DNA of 64,000 nt from Herpetosiphonaceae bacterium (GCA_013821605.1 JACDGP010000011.1:1-64000); one strand, 5' to 3'. Shown: positions 1-9,412, numbered from the stretch's first letter. Numbers and translations: made by a program. The notes: generated by a model from the sequence alone, not told the origin.

Positions 1-499
1 GCGTTAAACAGTCGAGCCCAAGCTTTCGCGCTCTGACCTGGATGTCCGCGTGGAGGGGCATAATATAGTGGCGACCGCCCTTCTTTCTCGGGATGCACAC
101 GTCCCCGACCACACAACAAATGCGGCCACCATGAACTAACGTACGTTCACACTCTTTCCATACCTTGTCCAACTCATCGAGAAACGCCTCATAATCATCA
201 ATGTCACCCATCTGACCGTCACGATCTTCCGCGTATTGCTTCAGCGTCCAGTATGGTGGCGATGTCACAACAAGATCGACCGACTCATCCGCTATCCAAG
301 ATAAGCCTCGTGCGTCACCTAGATGTAAGCTATGTGCTGTCGTATCAAAAGGTGGCATCCACGGTCGCACTCGGTAGGCAGCATTTGCCGCTAGCAAAGC
401 CTGTAGAGCCTCAGGTGTGTTATCCCGGGCGGGAAGTGGCAACGCTTCTGTAGTATCGATTACTTCCGCTAGGTCATCCGCAGGGGCTAGCTCTATCAT
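1..499 (-). CDS. Site-specific DNA methyltransferase (N-terminal part, runs off window)
   Basis: Reading the minus strand from an ATG at 499 gives an open frame of about 166 codons to the window edge. It contains a TSPPYW motif (motif IV of N4-cytosine/N6-adenine amino-methyltransferases) near residue 85. Upstream of it is the stretch LHLGDARGLSWI, followed by DLVVTSPPYW, and downstream is a segment typical of the family (GGRICCVVGDV). Motif IV lying in the N-terminal part suggests the beta-class order, with the SAM-binding FxGxG motif expected beyond the edge. It probably methylates a short DNA site as part of a restriction-modification pair or as an orphan enzyme. No endonuclease is visible on this side. 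The family is clear; the base specificity is not. Confidence 0.8.
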   Translation of the reverse strand, partial: MIELAPADDLAEVIDTTEALPLPARDNTPEALQALLAANAAYRVRPWMPPFDTTAHSLHLGDARGLSWIADESVDLVVTSPPYWTLKQYAEDRDGQMGDIDDYEAFLDELDKVWKECERTLVHGGRICCVVGDVCIPRKKGGRHYIMPLHADIQVRARKLGLDCLT

Positions 500-755
500 G
501 GGGGCTACCTATATAGTGCTCTCGATCATTGTTCCCTTTAGCTCAAGGGTATAGCCTTTCATTGGCGCTGTCAATCCGTTTGGAATGTGCGATCAGTCAC
601 AGATAGGCCAACCGGATCTCGACCTTTCAACCGTGCTGATTTTGCTGGTAACTGGGTTCCTAACAAATGCGATTCTCACGTTCTAAGCGCCTTAGAGTGC
701 GCACCGCAGTAAATGTGTGTGTTATCATTGCCGTACCGGCTGAAAGGGAGGACTG

Positions 756-1370
756 ATGGCGGCAGAGGAGCAACGTGCTTCCCCTGGCTGGGAGGCAATG
801 TACCAGCATCAGGCCGTCGAGACGATGCCCTGGTTCTATCCCGAGCTTGATGACGACCTGCAGCAGGCGTTGGATCAGCTCGACTTGCGGCATGGCACCG
901 CGCTCGACCTGGGAACTGGGCCGGGAACGCAGGCCATGCAGCTCGCCCGCTGTGGATTTGACGTGACGGCCATCGATCTTGCCGAGTCTGCCATTCGGCT
1001 TGCGCGGGAGAATGCTCAGGTGCAGGGACTAGCTATCAACTGGCAGCAGGACGATATTCTGTCTCCTCGTCTAACCCATCAGTTCGATCTCATCTTCGAC
1101 CGGGGCTGCTTCCACGTCTTGCCACCGGAGCGGCGCCAGGACTATGTGAACACCGTTGCTGGTCTGCTTAAGCCAAGCGGATACTTCTTCCTGAAGTGCT
1201 TTAGCCACCTCCAGCCAGGAACCCAGGGGCCGAACCGCTTCACGCCAGACCAGATCCAGGAACTCTTCGCGCGCCGGTTGCAGCTCCGTTCGATCACCGA
1301 AACGGTCTACCAAGGCACACTCGATCCGCTGCCGCGCGCTCTATTCTGCGTGATGCGTCGGGAGGGATAG
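756..1370 (+). CDS. Class I SAM-dependent methyltransferase
   Basis: A 204-residue protein with the Rossmann-type SAM-binding motif I (LDLGTGPGTQAMQLA, about residues 50-64), an acidic end of strand 2 (AIDLAESAI) and a later FDLIFDRGCFHVL segment, as in small-molecule methyltransferases of the Methyltransf_11/25 type. The ATG at 756 has a good ribosome-binding site (GGGAGGA about 6 bases upstream). It stands alone between a methyltransferase gene on the opposite strand and the sigma-like gene, which converges on it. The substrate cannot be read from the sequence. The C-terminal PLPRALFCVMRR resembles thiopurine- or tellurite-type methyltransferases, but that is weak evidence. Confidence 0.8.
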   Translation: MAAEEQRASPGWEAMYQHQAVETMPWFYPELDDDLQQALDQLDLRHGTALDLGTGPGTQAMQLARCGFDVTAIDLAESAIRLARENAQVQGLAINWQQDDILSPRLTHQFDLIFDRGCFHVLPPERRQDYVNTVAGLLKPSGYFFLKCFSHLQPGTQGPNRFTPDQIQELFARRLQLRSITETVYQGTLDPLPRALFCVMRREG

Positions 1371-1428
1371 GCATGTGATTGATCGATCCTCGACCATCAC
1401 CTGTGGCTGCAATGGATAGTGTGCTGTC

Positions 1429-1872
1429 TTAGGCCGTCGTAGCCTCTACCGGCTCCTGTGGCCCACCGACGAGTTTAGCTACGGCGTCCCGTAACAGAGT
1501 CTCTATTGCTCCTCGTATCGCCTTTGAAGCACACATCTTCAAAGCCTTTTGCTCAAGCTGACGAATGCGCTCACGGCTGACCCCATAATTCTTCGCAATA
1601 TCTCGCAGTGTGTCAGCCGGATTTCCATCAAAACCGAAGCGCCGTACAAGGATTTGGTACAACCGTGCTCCATCACGATCAGCGACGACTTGTTCCTGAA
1701 CAGCCCCGGTATAGGCATTGATCACGTCTTGAAGATACTCAGTACGAATGCTATCGAGCTGTTGGTGATCAAAGTGTAGGTGTGCAAGCAAGTCAATGAG
1801 CCGAGTATCGTGACCATAAGTGGCAGTGAGGAATGCATTTATGCCTACGATCTGGATTCTTTGGCTCATCAT
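1429..1872 (-). CDS. Sigma-70 region 4-like DNA-binding protein
   Basis: A 147-residue protein if started at the ATG at 1872, which follows a GGGGGAA ribosome-binding site. An ATG at 1869 is equally possible, and an upstream ATG at 1944 lacks a site. Residues about 85-125 contain DTLRDIAKNYGVSRERIRQLEQKAL, a canonical region 4.2 helix-turn-helix of primary-type sigma factors (the VSRERIRQIExKAL signature). Regions 2 and 3 are absent, and the N-terminal 80 residues match nothing I recognise. It may be a region-4-only regulator, an anti-sigma-like decoy, or a degenerate sigma factor. Upstream lie an extended -10 promoter and an array of TGTACCA repeats (2044-2218), which make autoregulation or array control plausible but unproven. 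Confidence 0.7.
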   Translation of the reverse strand: MMSQRIQIVGINAFLTATYGHDTRLIDLLAHLHFDHQQLDSIRTEYLQDVINAYTGAVQEQVVADRDGARLYQILVRRFGFDGNPADTLRDIAKNYGVSRERIRQLEQKALKMCASKAIRGAIETLLRDAVAKLVGGPQEPVEATTA

Positions 1873-1905
1873 TCCCCCATCGAATAGGTTTACCTTCTTT
1901 AAGAG

Positions 1906-1914
1906 ATTATACCA
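1906..1914 (-). promoter_or_regulatory. Extended -10 promoter of the sigma-like gene
   Basis: On the minus strand the sequence reads TGGTATAAT, a perfect TATAAT with the extended TGn element, about 35 bases upstream of the start codon at 1872. No good -35 hexamer sits 17 bases away, which is usual for extended -10 promoters. Confidence 0.5.
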
Positions 1915-2043
1915 TTCGACTATTTTGGTATTACCACAACTCATGAGTTAATCAGAGTCCGTTCATTGCCTTTCCTAGAACATATGTGTTACACTACCCC
2001 CAGTTCGTTCTTACTGGTCCGGTCTGCACATCCTTCGAGGACG

Positions 2044-2218
2044 TGTACCAGGAAACACCGACAACGCGTGTATCAGTACCATGTACCAAAGTTGAACGTA
2101 AATGTACCAAAGTGTACCAACATTGAACGTAAATGTACCAAAGTGCATGAGGGGCGTGTACCAAAACTGAACGTAAATATACCAAAACGCGCGAGGGCTC
2201 TGTACCAAGTCTGTACCA
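2044..2218. repeat. TGTACCA repeat array A
   Basis: Eight exact TGTACCA copies start at 2044, 2082, 2103, 2113, 2134, 2157, 2201 and 2212, with single-base variants TGTATCA at 2069, AGTACCA at 2075 and TATACCA at 2178. Steps are mostly 10-13, 21 or 23 bases, close to whole helical turns. Three copies (2082, 2113, 2157) are followed by TTGAACGTAAA or CTGAACGTAAA. The array lies between the GNAT gene and the sigma-like gene, on the upstream side of the latter. A shorter sister array with the same core is at 36463-36548. It looks like a cluster of protein-binding sites. It is not a CRISPR array, because spacing is too short and the intervals are partly conserved. Confidence 0.75.
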
Positions 2219-2237
2219 CGGCTTCGCCAATCGCGAA

Positions 2238-2259
2238 ATTCCGCATAGGAATGCGGAAT
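2238..2259 (-). terminator. Hairpin terminator after the GNAT gene
   Basis: Perfect 9-bp stem ATTCCGCAT/ATGCGGAAT with a 4-base loop, about 40 bases after the stop of the minus-strand acetyltransferase. On the minus strand it is followed by a short T-rich stretch (TTTCG). Confidence 0.5.
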
Positions 2260-2299
2260 CTTCCCAACCCCCATTTTCGCTTGCTAACAACGCCATGGG

Positions 2300-2821
2300 T
2301 TACTTGAGTAACAGCTGCATGAACACAAGATCCAGCCAATGGTCGAACTTATAGCCAACTTCTTTGAGATATCCTACGTGCACAAAGCCAAATGCGGCAT
2401 GAAACCTGATGCTGCCGATAGTTTCGGCGTCGATCCCCGCTATCATCGCATGCATGCCCTGCTCGCGAGCACGCGTGATTAACGGTTGCATCAAGGCTCG
2501 TCCGATGCCTCGGCCCTGCCGCCCAGGAGCAACATAGATCGAATGCTCAACCGTAAAGCGGTACCCAATTCTGGGCCGGAAGATGCTAAACGTACTCCAG
2601 CCCACAACGCTTCCGCCCGCATCAGCGACGAAGACCGGCAGTCCTTGCTTGATATGTTCCTCGTACCACGCAATGCGTGCCTCGATTGTAGCCGGCTCAT
2701 AATCATAGGACGCCGTTGTATGCAGCACCGCATCGTTATAGATCTCCAGAATGCTCGGCACGTCGTCATAGGTAGCGTCGCGAATCGTGATCTCCTGACC
2801 ATCACATAACGTTGGCTGCAT
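2300..2821 (-). CDS. GNAT acetyltransferase, phosphinothricin acetyltransferase-like
   Basis: A 173-residue GNAT protein matching the Pat/Bar/YncA branch along its whole length. It opens with the ITIRDATYDDVPSILEIYN block, has the ARIAWYEEH segment near residue 50, the EHSIYVAPGRQGRGIG acetyl-CoA pyrophosphate-binding loop (RxxGxG, about residues 105-118), and the terminal ERFGFVHVGYLKEVGYKF-type pattern (here AAFGFVHVGYLKEVGYKF). Such enzymes N-acetylate phosphinothricin, methionine sulfoximine or related amines. The ATG at 2821 has an AGAGGAA site. It is divergently arranged with the LysR gene at 2939, so LysR control of this gene is a reasonable guess. Confidence 0.85.
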   Translation of the reverse strand: MQPTLCDGQEITIRDATYDDVPSILEIYNDAVLHTTASYDYEPATIEARIAWYEEHIKQGLPVFVADAGGSVVGWSTFSIFRPRIGYRFTVEHSIYVAPGRQGRGIGRALMQPLITRAREQGMHAMIAGIDAETIGSIRFHAAFGFVHVGYLKEVGYKFDHWLDLVFMQLLLK

Positions 2822-2938
2822 ACGTTCCTCTTTCTTGCGCGTTAGGAATACCAGCCTGCAGTATATGAAACGTATAAAAATCGTTCAAGAGAATAACGTC
2901 TATGATTACTATCCAACTTTTGGATACAGGAGGCGACG

Positions 2939-3850
2939 CTGGACCTCGACCAACTGATCGCATTTGAACGGATTGTCCGTGAACGCAGCTTCAGTCGTGC
3001 TGCCTGGGCCCTAGGTATTGCTCAACCGACCATCAGTGCGCGTATCAAAGGTTTAGAGCGCGAACTCGGGACAGCCTTGCTGGTTCGGGCCGGTCGCCAT
3101 ATCGGACTGACAGATGCGGGTGCCAGTTTTTTGCCGTACGTCCTCCGGGTCCTTGATATTCTGCGCGAAGGTACCGAAGCTGCACACCAAGCTCAGACAG
3201 GCCAACGCGGTCGTGTTACGATTGGCATACTCGAATCACTATCTGGTGCCTTCCTCGGTCCTACGTTGGCCCAATGTCGTGCAGTCGCTCCCAGCGTGGA
3301 GCTTGTGGTACGAGCCGGGCGTCACGAGATCCTGATGCAGTTGCTACGTGATGGCGTCGTTGGGCTGGCACTGATCGCCTGGCCATGCACCGATGAGCTA
3401 GACACACCCCTGCACGTTCTGTTCACCTTGCGTGAGCGGGTTGTGTTGGTCGCGGCACCGGGCCATCCCCTTGGACGGCAGCGTGTGGTTACACGGGCCG
3501 AGCTCCTGAGCTACGCGCAGCCGCTTCTACTCTTGCGTTGGTGGCAGACCCTACCTCCCGTGATTGCGGCCCTGCTCCAGCGTGCAACCGATGTCATTGA
3601 TGTGCCGATGGGCACAGCTCAACACATGGTGGTGAGTGGCACGGGTGCCGGCTTTTTCACGTGGATGCAAGTTGCCGATGCCGTGGCGAGCCGGGAATTG
3701 GTTGAGGTGGCAGTCACCGACCTGCCCCCCATCGTTCGTGAGAGTGCCCTTGTTCATTTGAAGCGCAGTGCTCCGCTCTCGATCGCAGCCCAAACACTCA
3801 CTGCTCTGCTGCAGGAGCGAGCAGAGCAGTTGAAACTTTTGGTGCGTTGA
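2939..3850 (+). CDS. LysR family transcriptional regulator, probable CTG start
   Basis: A 303-residue LysR protein. The N-terminal winged helix-turn-helix runs over residues 1-60 (DLDQLIAFERIVRERSFSRAA, then GIAQPTISARIKGLERELG), followed by a substrate-binding domain from about residue 90. The first in-frame ATG or GTG codon that a gene caller would take lies well inside the DNA-binding domain. The family's usual start, M-D-L-x-Q-L, corresponds to a CTG at 2939, and a perfect AGGAGG at 2928-2933 sits 5 bases before it. No ATG, GTG or TTG exists in frame between the stop at 2903 and that point. I therefore call an uncommon CTG start. The divergent GNAT gene is a likely target. Confidence 0.8.
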   Translation: MDLDQLIAFERIVRERSFSRAAWALGIAQPTISARIKGLERELGTALLVRAGRHIGLTDAGASFLPYVLRVLDILREGTEAAHQAQTGQRGRVTIGILESLSGAFLGPTLAQCRAVAPSVELVVRAGRHEILMQLLRDGVVGLALIAWPCTDELDTPLHVLFTLRERVVLVAAPGHPLGRQRVVTRAELLSYAQPLLLLRWWQTLPPVIAALLQRATDVIDVPMGTAQHMVVSGTGAGFFTWMQVADAVASRELVEVAVTDLPPIVRESALVHLKRSAPLSIAAQTLTALLQERAEQLKLLVR

Positions 3851-3863
3851 GGTGTTGTAATAT

Positions 3864-5930
3864 TTATCGTGTGCTCCGCATCATCACCCGTACGCCGTAT
3901 CCTGCGATCGTTGCCTCGCCCTGCACGCTCGTACCTTGCAGCAGATCGGTATACACATCGCCATCTAGCGCAACTGCCTGTTCCTCCGGGGTAAAGTTCA
4001 GCAGGAAGACATAATCATGTTGCCCATCCGTACGGACTTGCGCTGTCACCCCCTGCGGCAGTTCGGTTGGCAGGACGCGCGTGATCCCGGCTTCGGCAAG
4101 GATCTTACCAACAAAATCACCAAAGAACGGCTCCCGATTGCGCGAGGCGACATAATATGCCTTGCCCTGCCCGAAGCGATTGAGCGTCAACGCCGGACGT
4201 CCCGCGTAGAAATCGTCTTGGTAGACCGCCAATGTTTCCGCGCCTTCCTCATGAATCAGATCGCACAACTCATAGCATTCGTAGGAGGCCCCTATGCCGA
4301 GTGCATTGCCCTCCACCATTGCGATCCGGTTGGTCTGACCATCATGCAGCGCGTCGATCTCCTCGGACCAGATCCCGAGCGTCTTGCGTAGCGGTCCCGG
4401 AAAGCCCCCCAGGAAGCACAAATCATGCTCGTCCACGATGCCGGACCAGTAGGTCGCGACCAACGTCCCGCCGTTGGCCACAAAGGCTTCGATCCGCTCG
4501 CCAACACCCGGACGTACCATATACAGCATCGGTGCGATCAATAGCTTATAGCCGGATAGCTCTTGTTCCATGTCGATCACGTCCACCGAAACACCACGCT
4601 CCCATAACGGCCGGTAGAACGCTTTCACAGCTGCGTCGAAGTGCAGACCGGCATTACGTGGCCCCTGCGCATCCTCCATCGCCCAACGGTTTTCCCAGTC
4701 ATAGATGATCGCAACCTCGGGCTGCACACTCGTCCCGACCACGGTAGTCAGTTTTTCGAGCGCGTCACCGACCTGCGTGACTTCATGAAACACCCGCGTA
4801 TGCTCGTGACCAACATGATCAACGACGGCCCCATGCAGCTTCTCGCTCGAGCCCCGGCTTTTGCGCCATTGAAAATACTGCACCGTGTCGGAGCCGTGTG
4901 CCACCGCCTGGAGCGAGGCGAGCAGATGCATGCCATCTTTCTTGAGCTTGCTGACCGGATGCCAGTTGGTCACGCTGGGCGTACTTTCCATCAGCATGAA
5001 CGGTTTGCCGCCCTTGAGCGAACGAATAATGTCGTGGATAAATGAAACCCAGATGCCTTGCTCAACGTCACCCGCAAGGTCATGCCAAGTCGGATACGAG
5101 TCCCATGAGATCACGTCGAGCACATCGGCAAATTTCCAATAGTTCAAACCCAGGTACGTGCCCATCAGATTCGTAATGACCGGCAGTTCGGGATTAGCTG
5201 CCTTGAGTGGAGCAATTTCATGCCGGCAGAAGTCGACGGTCTGATCCGTGACAAAGCGTTTCCAGTCGAGATTCTGACCATGCACGAGGTGTTCACCATG
5301 CGGTGCCGGAGCTTCGATCTGTGCCCATGCCGTATAGGTATGGCTCCAGAACACCGCCCACCAGTCATGATTCAAGGCCTCTAATGTTCCATACTTTGCT
5401 TGCAGCCAGCCGCGAAATGCCTGTTGGCAATAATCGCAGAAGCACTCTCCACCGTATTCGTTTGAGATATGCCAACCTATGACGGCAGGATGCTTGCCAT
5501 ACCGCTCCGCAAGTGCCTGATTCATGATCGCGGTTTTCTCACGGTAGATGGGCGAGGTATAGCAGTGATTGTGGCGCTGGCCATGCAAGTTACGGACGCC
5601 ATTCGCTGCGACGCGCAGCACCTCAGGATACTTTGCCGACATCCAGGCTGGTCGTGCTCCCGTTGGTGTCGCCAGCAGGGCATAAATACCATTCTCTGCG
5701 AACGTATCGAGCATGTGATCTAACCATTCAAAGGTAAAGGTGCCTTCCTCGGGTTCGATGGCGGTCCAGGCGAAAATGCCGACCGACATCACGTTACACT
5801 TAGCCAGCTTCATCAATCGAATATCTTCAGCGAGTACCTCCGGGTATTGCTGCCATTGATCGGGATTGTAATCGGCTCCGTGCAGCATCCGAGGGATTTT
5901 GGGACTAATGGGTGGATATTTTTGAGGCAT
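3864..5930 (-). CDS. Beta-galactosidase, glycoside hydrolase family 42
   Basis: A 688-residue GH42 enzyme. The N terminus has the family's HGADYNPDQW block, followed by the TIM barrel with the acid/base glutamate in WHISNEYGG (about E158) and the nucleophile glutamate in LMESTPSVTNW (about residue 320). The cluster CFCDYC just after the acid/base carries the zinc-binding cysteines common in this family. The middle trimerisation domain (YDWENRWAMED onward) and a small C-terminal beta domain complete the usual length. There is no signal peptide, so it acts in the cytoplasm on imported beta-galactosides. The ATG at 5930 follows GAAAGG. It is the last gene of a minus-strand sugar group with a LacI regulator and a MalK-type ATPase. 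Confidence 0.93.
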   Translation of the reverse strand: MPQKYPPISPKIPRMLHGADYNPDQWQQYPEVLAEDIRLMKLAKCNVMSVGIFAWTAIEPEEGTFTFEWLDHMLDTFAENGIYALLATPTGARPAWMSAKYPEVLRVAANGVRNLHGQRHNHCYTSPIYREKTAIMNQALAERYGKHPAVIGWHISNEYGGECFCDYCQQAFRGWLQAKYGTLEALNHDWWAVFWSHTYTAWAQIEAPAPHGEHLVHGQNLDWKRFVTDQTVDFCRHEIAPLKAANPELPVITNLMGTYLGLNYWKFADVLDVISWDSYPTWHDLAGDVEQGIWVSFIHDIIRSLKGGKPFMLMESTPSVTNWHPVSKLKKDGMHLLASLQAVAHGSDTVQYFQWRKSRGSSEKLHGAVVDHVGHEHTRVFHEVTQVGDALEKLTTVVGTSVQPEVAIIYDWENRWAMEDAQGPRNAGLHFDAAVKAFYRPLWERGVSVDVIDMEQELSGYKLLIAPMLYMVRPGVGERIEAFVANGGTLVATYWSGIVDEHDLCFLGGFPGPLRKTLGIWSEEIDALHDGQTNRIAMVEGNALGIGASYECYELCDLIHEEGAETLAVYQDDFYAGRPALTLNRFGQGKAYYVASRNREPFFGDFVGKILAEAGITRVLPTELPQGVTAQVRTDGQHDYVFLLNFTPEEQAVALDGDVYTDLLQGTSVQGEATIAGYGVRVMMRSTR

Positions 5931-5994
5931 AGGCGCACTACCTTTCTGTAGCTTTTACTGCCCTATTATGGCTTAAGCTCTGCGACCATGCACA

Positions 5995-6027
5995 AGCGGT
6001 CGCCCGAAGGTTGTCCGGGCGACCGCT
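5995..6027. terminator. 12-bp hairpin between the ATPase and GH42 genes
   Basis: AGCGGTCGCCCG and CGGGCGACCGCT form a perfect 12-bp stem around a 9-base loop, 20 bases past the ATPase stop. No T tract follows in either direction, so it may stabilise an mRNA end or cause partial termination before the GH42 gene. Confidence 0.5.
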
Positions 6028-6047
6028 CTCTGTGGCTTAGGCTGTGA

Positions 6048-7148
<1,101 letters not shown>

Positions 7149-7213
7149 CATCCACTCCTTGTACCTAGCGAAGAACTGACCTAAAGTTACGAACGGATCG
7201 TGCGATGTCCAAG

Positions 7214-8197
7214 CTATTCACCACAGGAACGCCGCACAATCAGTTGCGGATAAAGCGTATGATCCGGGCACTCCTCGCCTCGAATGCGGGCGATAAGTGT
7301 GCCTGCGAGCTGTTTGCCGAGCGCATAATACGGTTGGCGTAAGGCCGTGAGCGGAGGATCCATATAAGCAGCCGCCCGTGGCTCATCGCCGGCCAGCACA
7401 GCAATATCCCGTCCCGGCACCAGTCCCATATCGTGTACCGCTTGCAAGGTTCCGAACGCCAGCGGTGCCAAAGCGGCAATGATGGCGTCGGGTCGGTCGG
7501 CCTGGCTCAGCAGATCCATTGCCGCGTCATAGCCACCACGCTCGCTCGCTCCGCCCTCAACGAGCCAGGCTGGATCCCAGTCGATCCCAGCCTCATTGAG
7601 CGCCGCCCGGTAGCCCTGCTCTTGCTCCTCAGCTAACGTCCATTCCAAGGGCGGCATAATCAAGGCGATGCGCTGGTAACCCCGAACGACCAAGTGCGCT
7701 ACTGCCTCAACCATCCCAGCCTCGTTATCGATCATCACATTGGGATGGATATCGGCCCGTCCCCCACACACCAGGGGCAGATGCAGATCACGGCCTTGCT
7801 GGACCACCTCAGCATCCCCAGCGACGTTGAGATACACTACGCCATCAACCCGCCGCGAATGCACCAGCTCAGCTAAGACGGCTGCTTCCGTTTGGCCCGC
7901 AGTAGCTGTGCTCAGCAGTAGCTCAAAGCCCTGTGCCGTCGACCCATCTACCAGCCCATTAACGATCAAGCCCCAGGCTGCCGGGTCGCGTTCAAGTGGT
8001 ACAACCAGACCAAGCGTGTTGCTTTGCTGGCGTTGGAGCGAGCGAGCGGTATGTGATGGCTGGTAGTGGAGTGCTTCGGCAGCCTGGAGGACGCGTGTTT
8101 TGGTCGCAGCGCTGACCGATCCGGTGCCATTGAGCACATAGGACACAGTTGCGGGCTTGACACCCGCTGCAACTGCCACATCCTTAATCGTCGCCAT
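7214..8197 (-). CDS. LacI family transcriptional regulator
   Basis: A 327-residue LacI-type repressor. The N-terminal helix-turn-helix (ATIKDVAVAAGVKPATVSYVLNG) and hinge helix (YQPSHTARSLQRQ) are followed by the periplasmic-binding-protein-like sensor domain with the usual NTLGLVVPL entry. It presumably senses a sugar related to the downstream GH42 and ATPase genes. Ten bases upstream of its start lies a perfect 18-bp palindrome with the central CG step expected of a LacI-family operator (8207-8224), which indicates autoregulation. The gene is about 60 bases ahead of the ATPase gene and probably co-transcribed with it. Confidence 0.92.
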   Translation of the reverse strand: MATIKDVAVAAGVKPATVSYVLNGTGSVSAATKTRVLQAAEALHYQPSHTARSLQRQQSNTLGLVVPLERDPAAWGLIVNGLVDGSTAQGFELLLSTATAGQTEAAVLAELVHSRRVDGVVYLNVAGDAEVVQQGRDLHLPLVCGGRADIHPNVMIDNEAGMVEAVAHLVVRGYQRIALIMPPLEWTLAEEQEQGYRAALNEAGIDWDPAWLVEGGASERGGYDAAMDLLSQADRPDAIIAALAPLAFGTLQAVHDMGLVPGRDIAVLAGDEPRAAAYMDPPLTALRQPYYALGKQLAGTLIARIRGEECPDHTLYPQLIVRRSCGE

Positions 8198-8206
8198 CAG
8201 CCCTTC

Positions 8207-8224
8207 TGCTTAAACGTTTAAGCA
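8207..8224. promoter_or_regulatory. LacI-family operator, 18-bp perfect palindrome
   Basis: TGCTTAAACGTTTAAGCA is its own reverse complement and is centred on CG, the form bound by LacI/GalR regulators. It sits just upstream of the start codon of the LacI gene. I saw no second full copy in the window. Confidence 0.75.
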
Positions 8225-8308
8225 ACTGCACGCAGTATAGCCTACCCTGCAACGGGGGTCAAGCGGCAAATACGTGCAGACTCGAACGGTCACCCAGAGT
8301 CATAAGAA

Positions 8309-8337
8309 GGCAGCCAGTGCTTCAACCACTGACTGCC
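8309..8337 (-). terminator. Hairpin after the HtrA-like gene
   Basis: GGCAG-C-CAGTG pairs with CACTG-A-CTGCC around a 7-base loop, about 30 bases beyond the stop of the protease gene on the minus strand. It is followed there by a short CTTCTTAT stretch. Confidence 0.45.
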
Positions 8338-8365
8338 CGCAGGACCCTATTTATTGCTCTTAAGC

Positions 8366-9265
8366 TCAGACGGTCTGGACTCCCACGCCTGCAAGCTCCA
8401 CCAAGACCGTGCTGGGCTTCCCATCACGCATACGGCGCAGGCGAACCCGTTTACCAATAGGATGTTGCCCCAGAGCGGCGCGTAGCGTTCCAGCATCGGT
8501 AAGTTGGGCATCGTCGAGGGTCAGTAATAGATCACCAACTTGGCAACCCGCGCGGGCCGCCGCTCCGCCTGGCACCACGTCGAGCACCTCCAAAGCCTGG
8601 GCTTGGCCTGCCCGAGCGGCAACGGGCACGGGGAGTGGGATAGGCCGCACGCCTACGCCCAGCAAAGGACGCCCTTCGACCACTTGGAGGAACTGCGTGA
8701 CGACCGAGCTAGGAATGGCAACACTCAAATCACCACCCATGATCATGGCATTGATGCCGACGACTCGCCCTTGCATGTCGACCATTGGGCCACCCGAATT
8801 GCCGGGCGCGAGTTGAACATCGGAACGAACGTAGGCCGCCGTTTGTGGTCGCCACGGGACCTGAACTTCGCCCACCCCACTTGCGATACCCAATGTAACC
8901 ACACCACGTTGTCCCCATGGATTACCGATCGCCATCACCAGTTCGCCGACGCGCAGGGCCGGTGTGGTCCGGATGGTCGCTACCGTTAGATTGGTCGCAT
9001 CAACCTGTAATACCCCCAAATCAAGCGTTGGATCGGTTGCCAGCACAGTCGCCGTTAATTCACGATCATCATGCAAGACCACTTGTGCCTGTGCATGTCC
9101 GGCGACGACATGGTGGTTCGTCAAAATTAAGCCGTCACTACGCCAAACGACTCCCGACCCCATGCCGCGCTGCCCACTCTTGACCAGCACCACATTCCGC
9201 TGGCTGGCAGCCGCCAAATCAGCGAACTCTCGCATAGCATCCGGTGCTTGTATTGTATTCTGCAT
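8366..9265 (-). CDS. Trypsin-like serine protease with PDZ domain (HtrA/Deg family)
   Basis: A 299-residue S1C protease. The catalytic triad is visible as His in LTNHHVVAG, Asp in DPTLDLGVLQV and Ser in APGNSGGPMVD. A C-terminal PDZ domain (about residues 205-290) contains the VVPGGAAARAGCQVGDLLL pattern. The protein begins directly with the protease domain: there is no signal peptide and no transmembrane anchor, unlike most HtrA proteins. It therefore either works in the cytoplasm or is released without a classical signal. The ATG at 9265 follows GGAGGGGAC. It probably handles misfolded or truncated proteins. Confidence 0.9.
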   Translation of the reverse strand: MQNTIQAPDAMREFADLAAASQRNVVLVKSGQRGMGSGVVWRSDGLILTNHHVVAGHAQAQVVLHDDRELTATVLATDPTLDLGVLQVDATNLTVATIRTTPALRVGELVMAIGNPWGQRGVVTLGIASGVGEVQVPWRPQTAAYVRSDVQLAPGNSGGPMVDMQGRVVGINAMIMGGDLSVAIPSSVVTQFLQVVEGRPLLGVGVRPIPLPVPVAARAGQAQALEVLDVVPGGAAARAGCQVGDLLLTLDDAQLTDAGTLRAALGQHPIGKRVRLRRMRDGKPSTVLVELAGVGVQTV

Positions 9266-9412
9266 GTCCCCTCCAGAGGCTTACTCGGCTACCACCGGCA
9301 TCATATGGGTACCTACTGCCTCGTCATAGATTAAGGTAGTCAAAAAGCAGTTGGCGAGGATCGCCGAATCGGGTGGTCCTTAGCCTGGACGTTCGGGTAG
9401 GCCTGACGCTCC

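Noticed and set aside
2044-2218. CRISPR array
   Set aside because: Units are 7 bases with 3-16 base gaps, gaps are partly conserved, and no cas genes are present.
1966-2307. Plus-strand ORF of 113 codons across array A (repeated VPKLNVNVPK)
   Set aside because: The repetitive peptide is a by-product of the TGTACCA repeats; there is no ribosome-binding site, and minus-strand frames through the repeats look equally repetitive.
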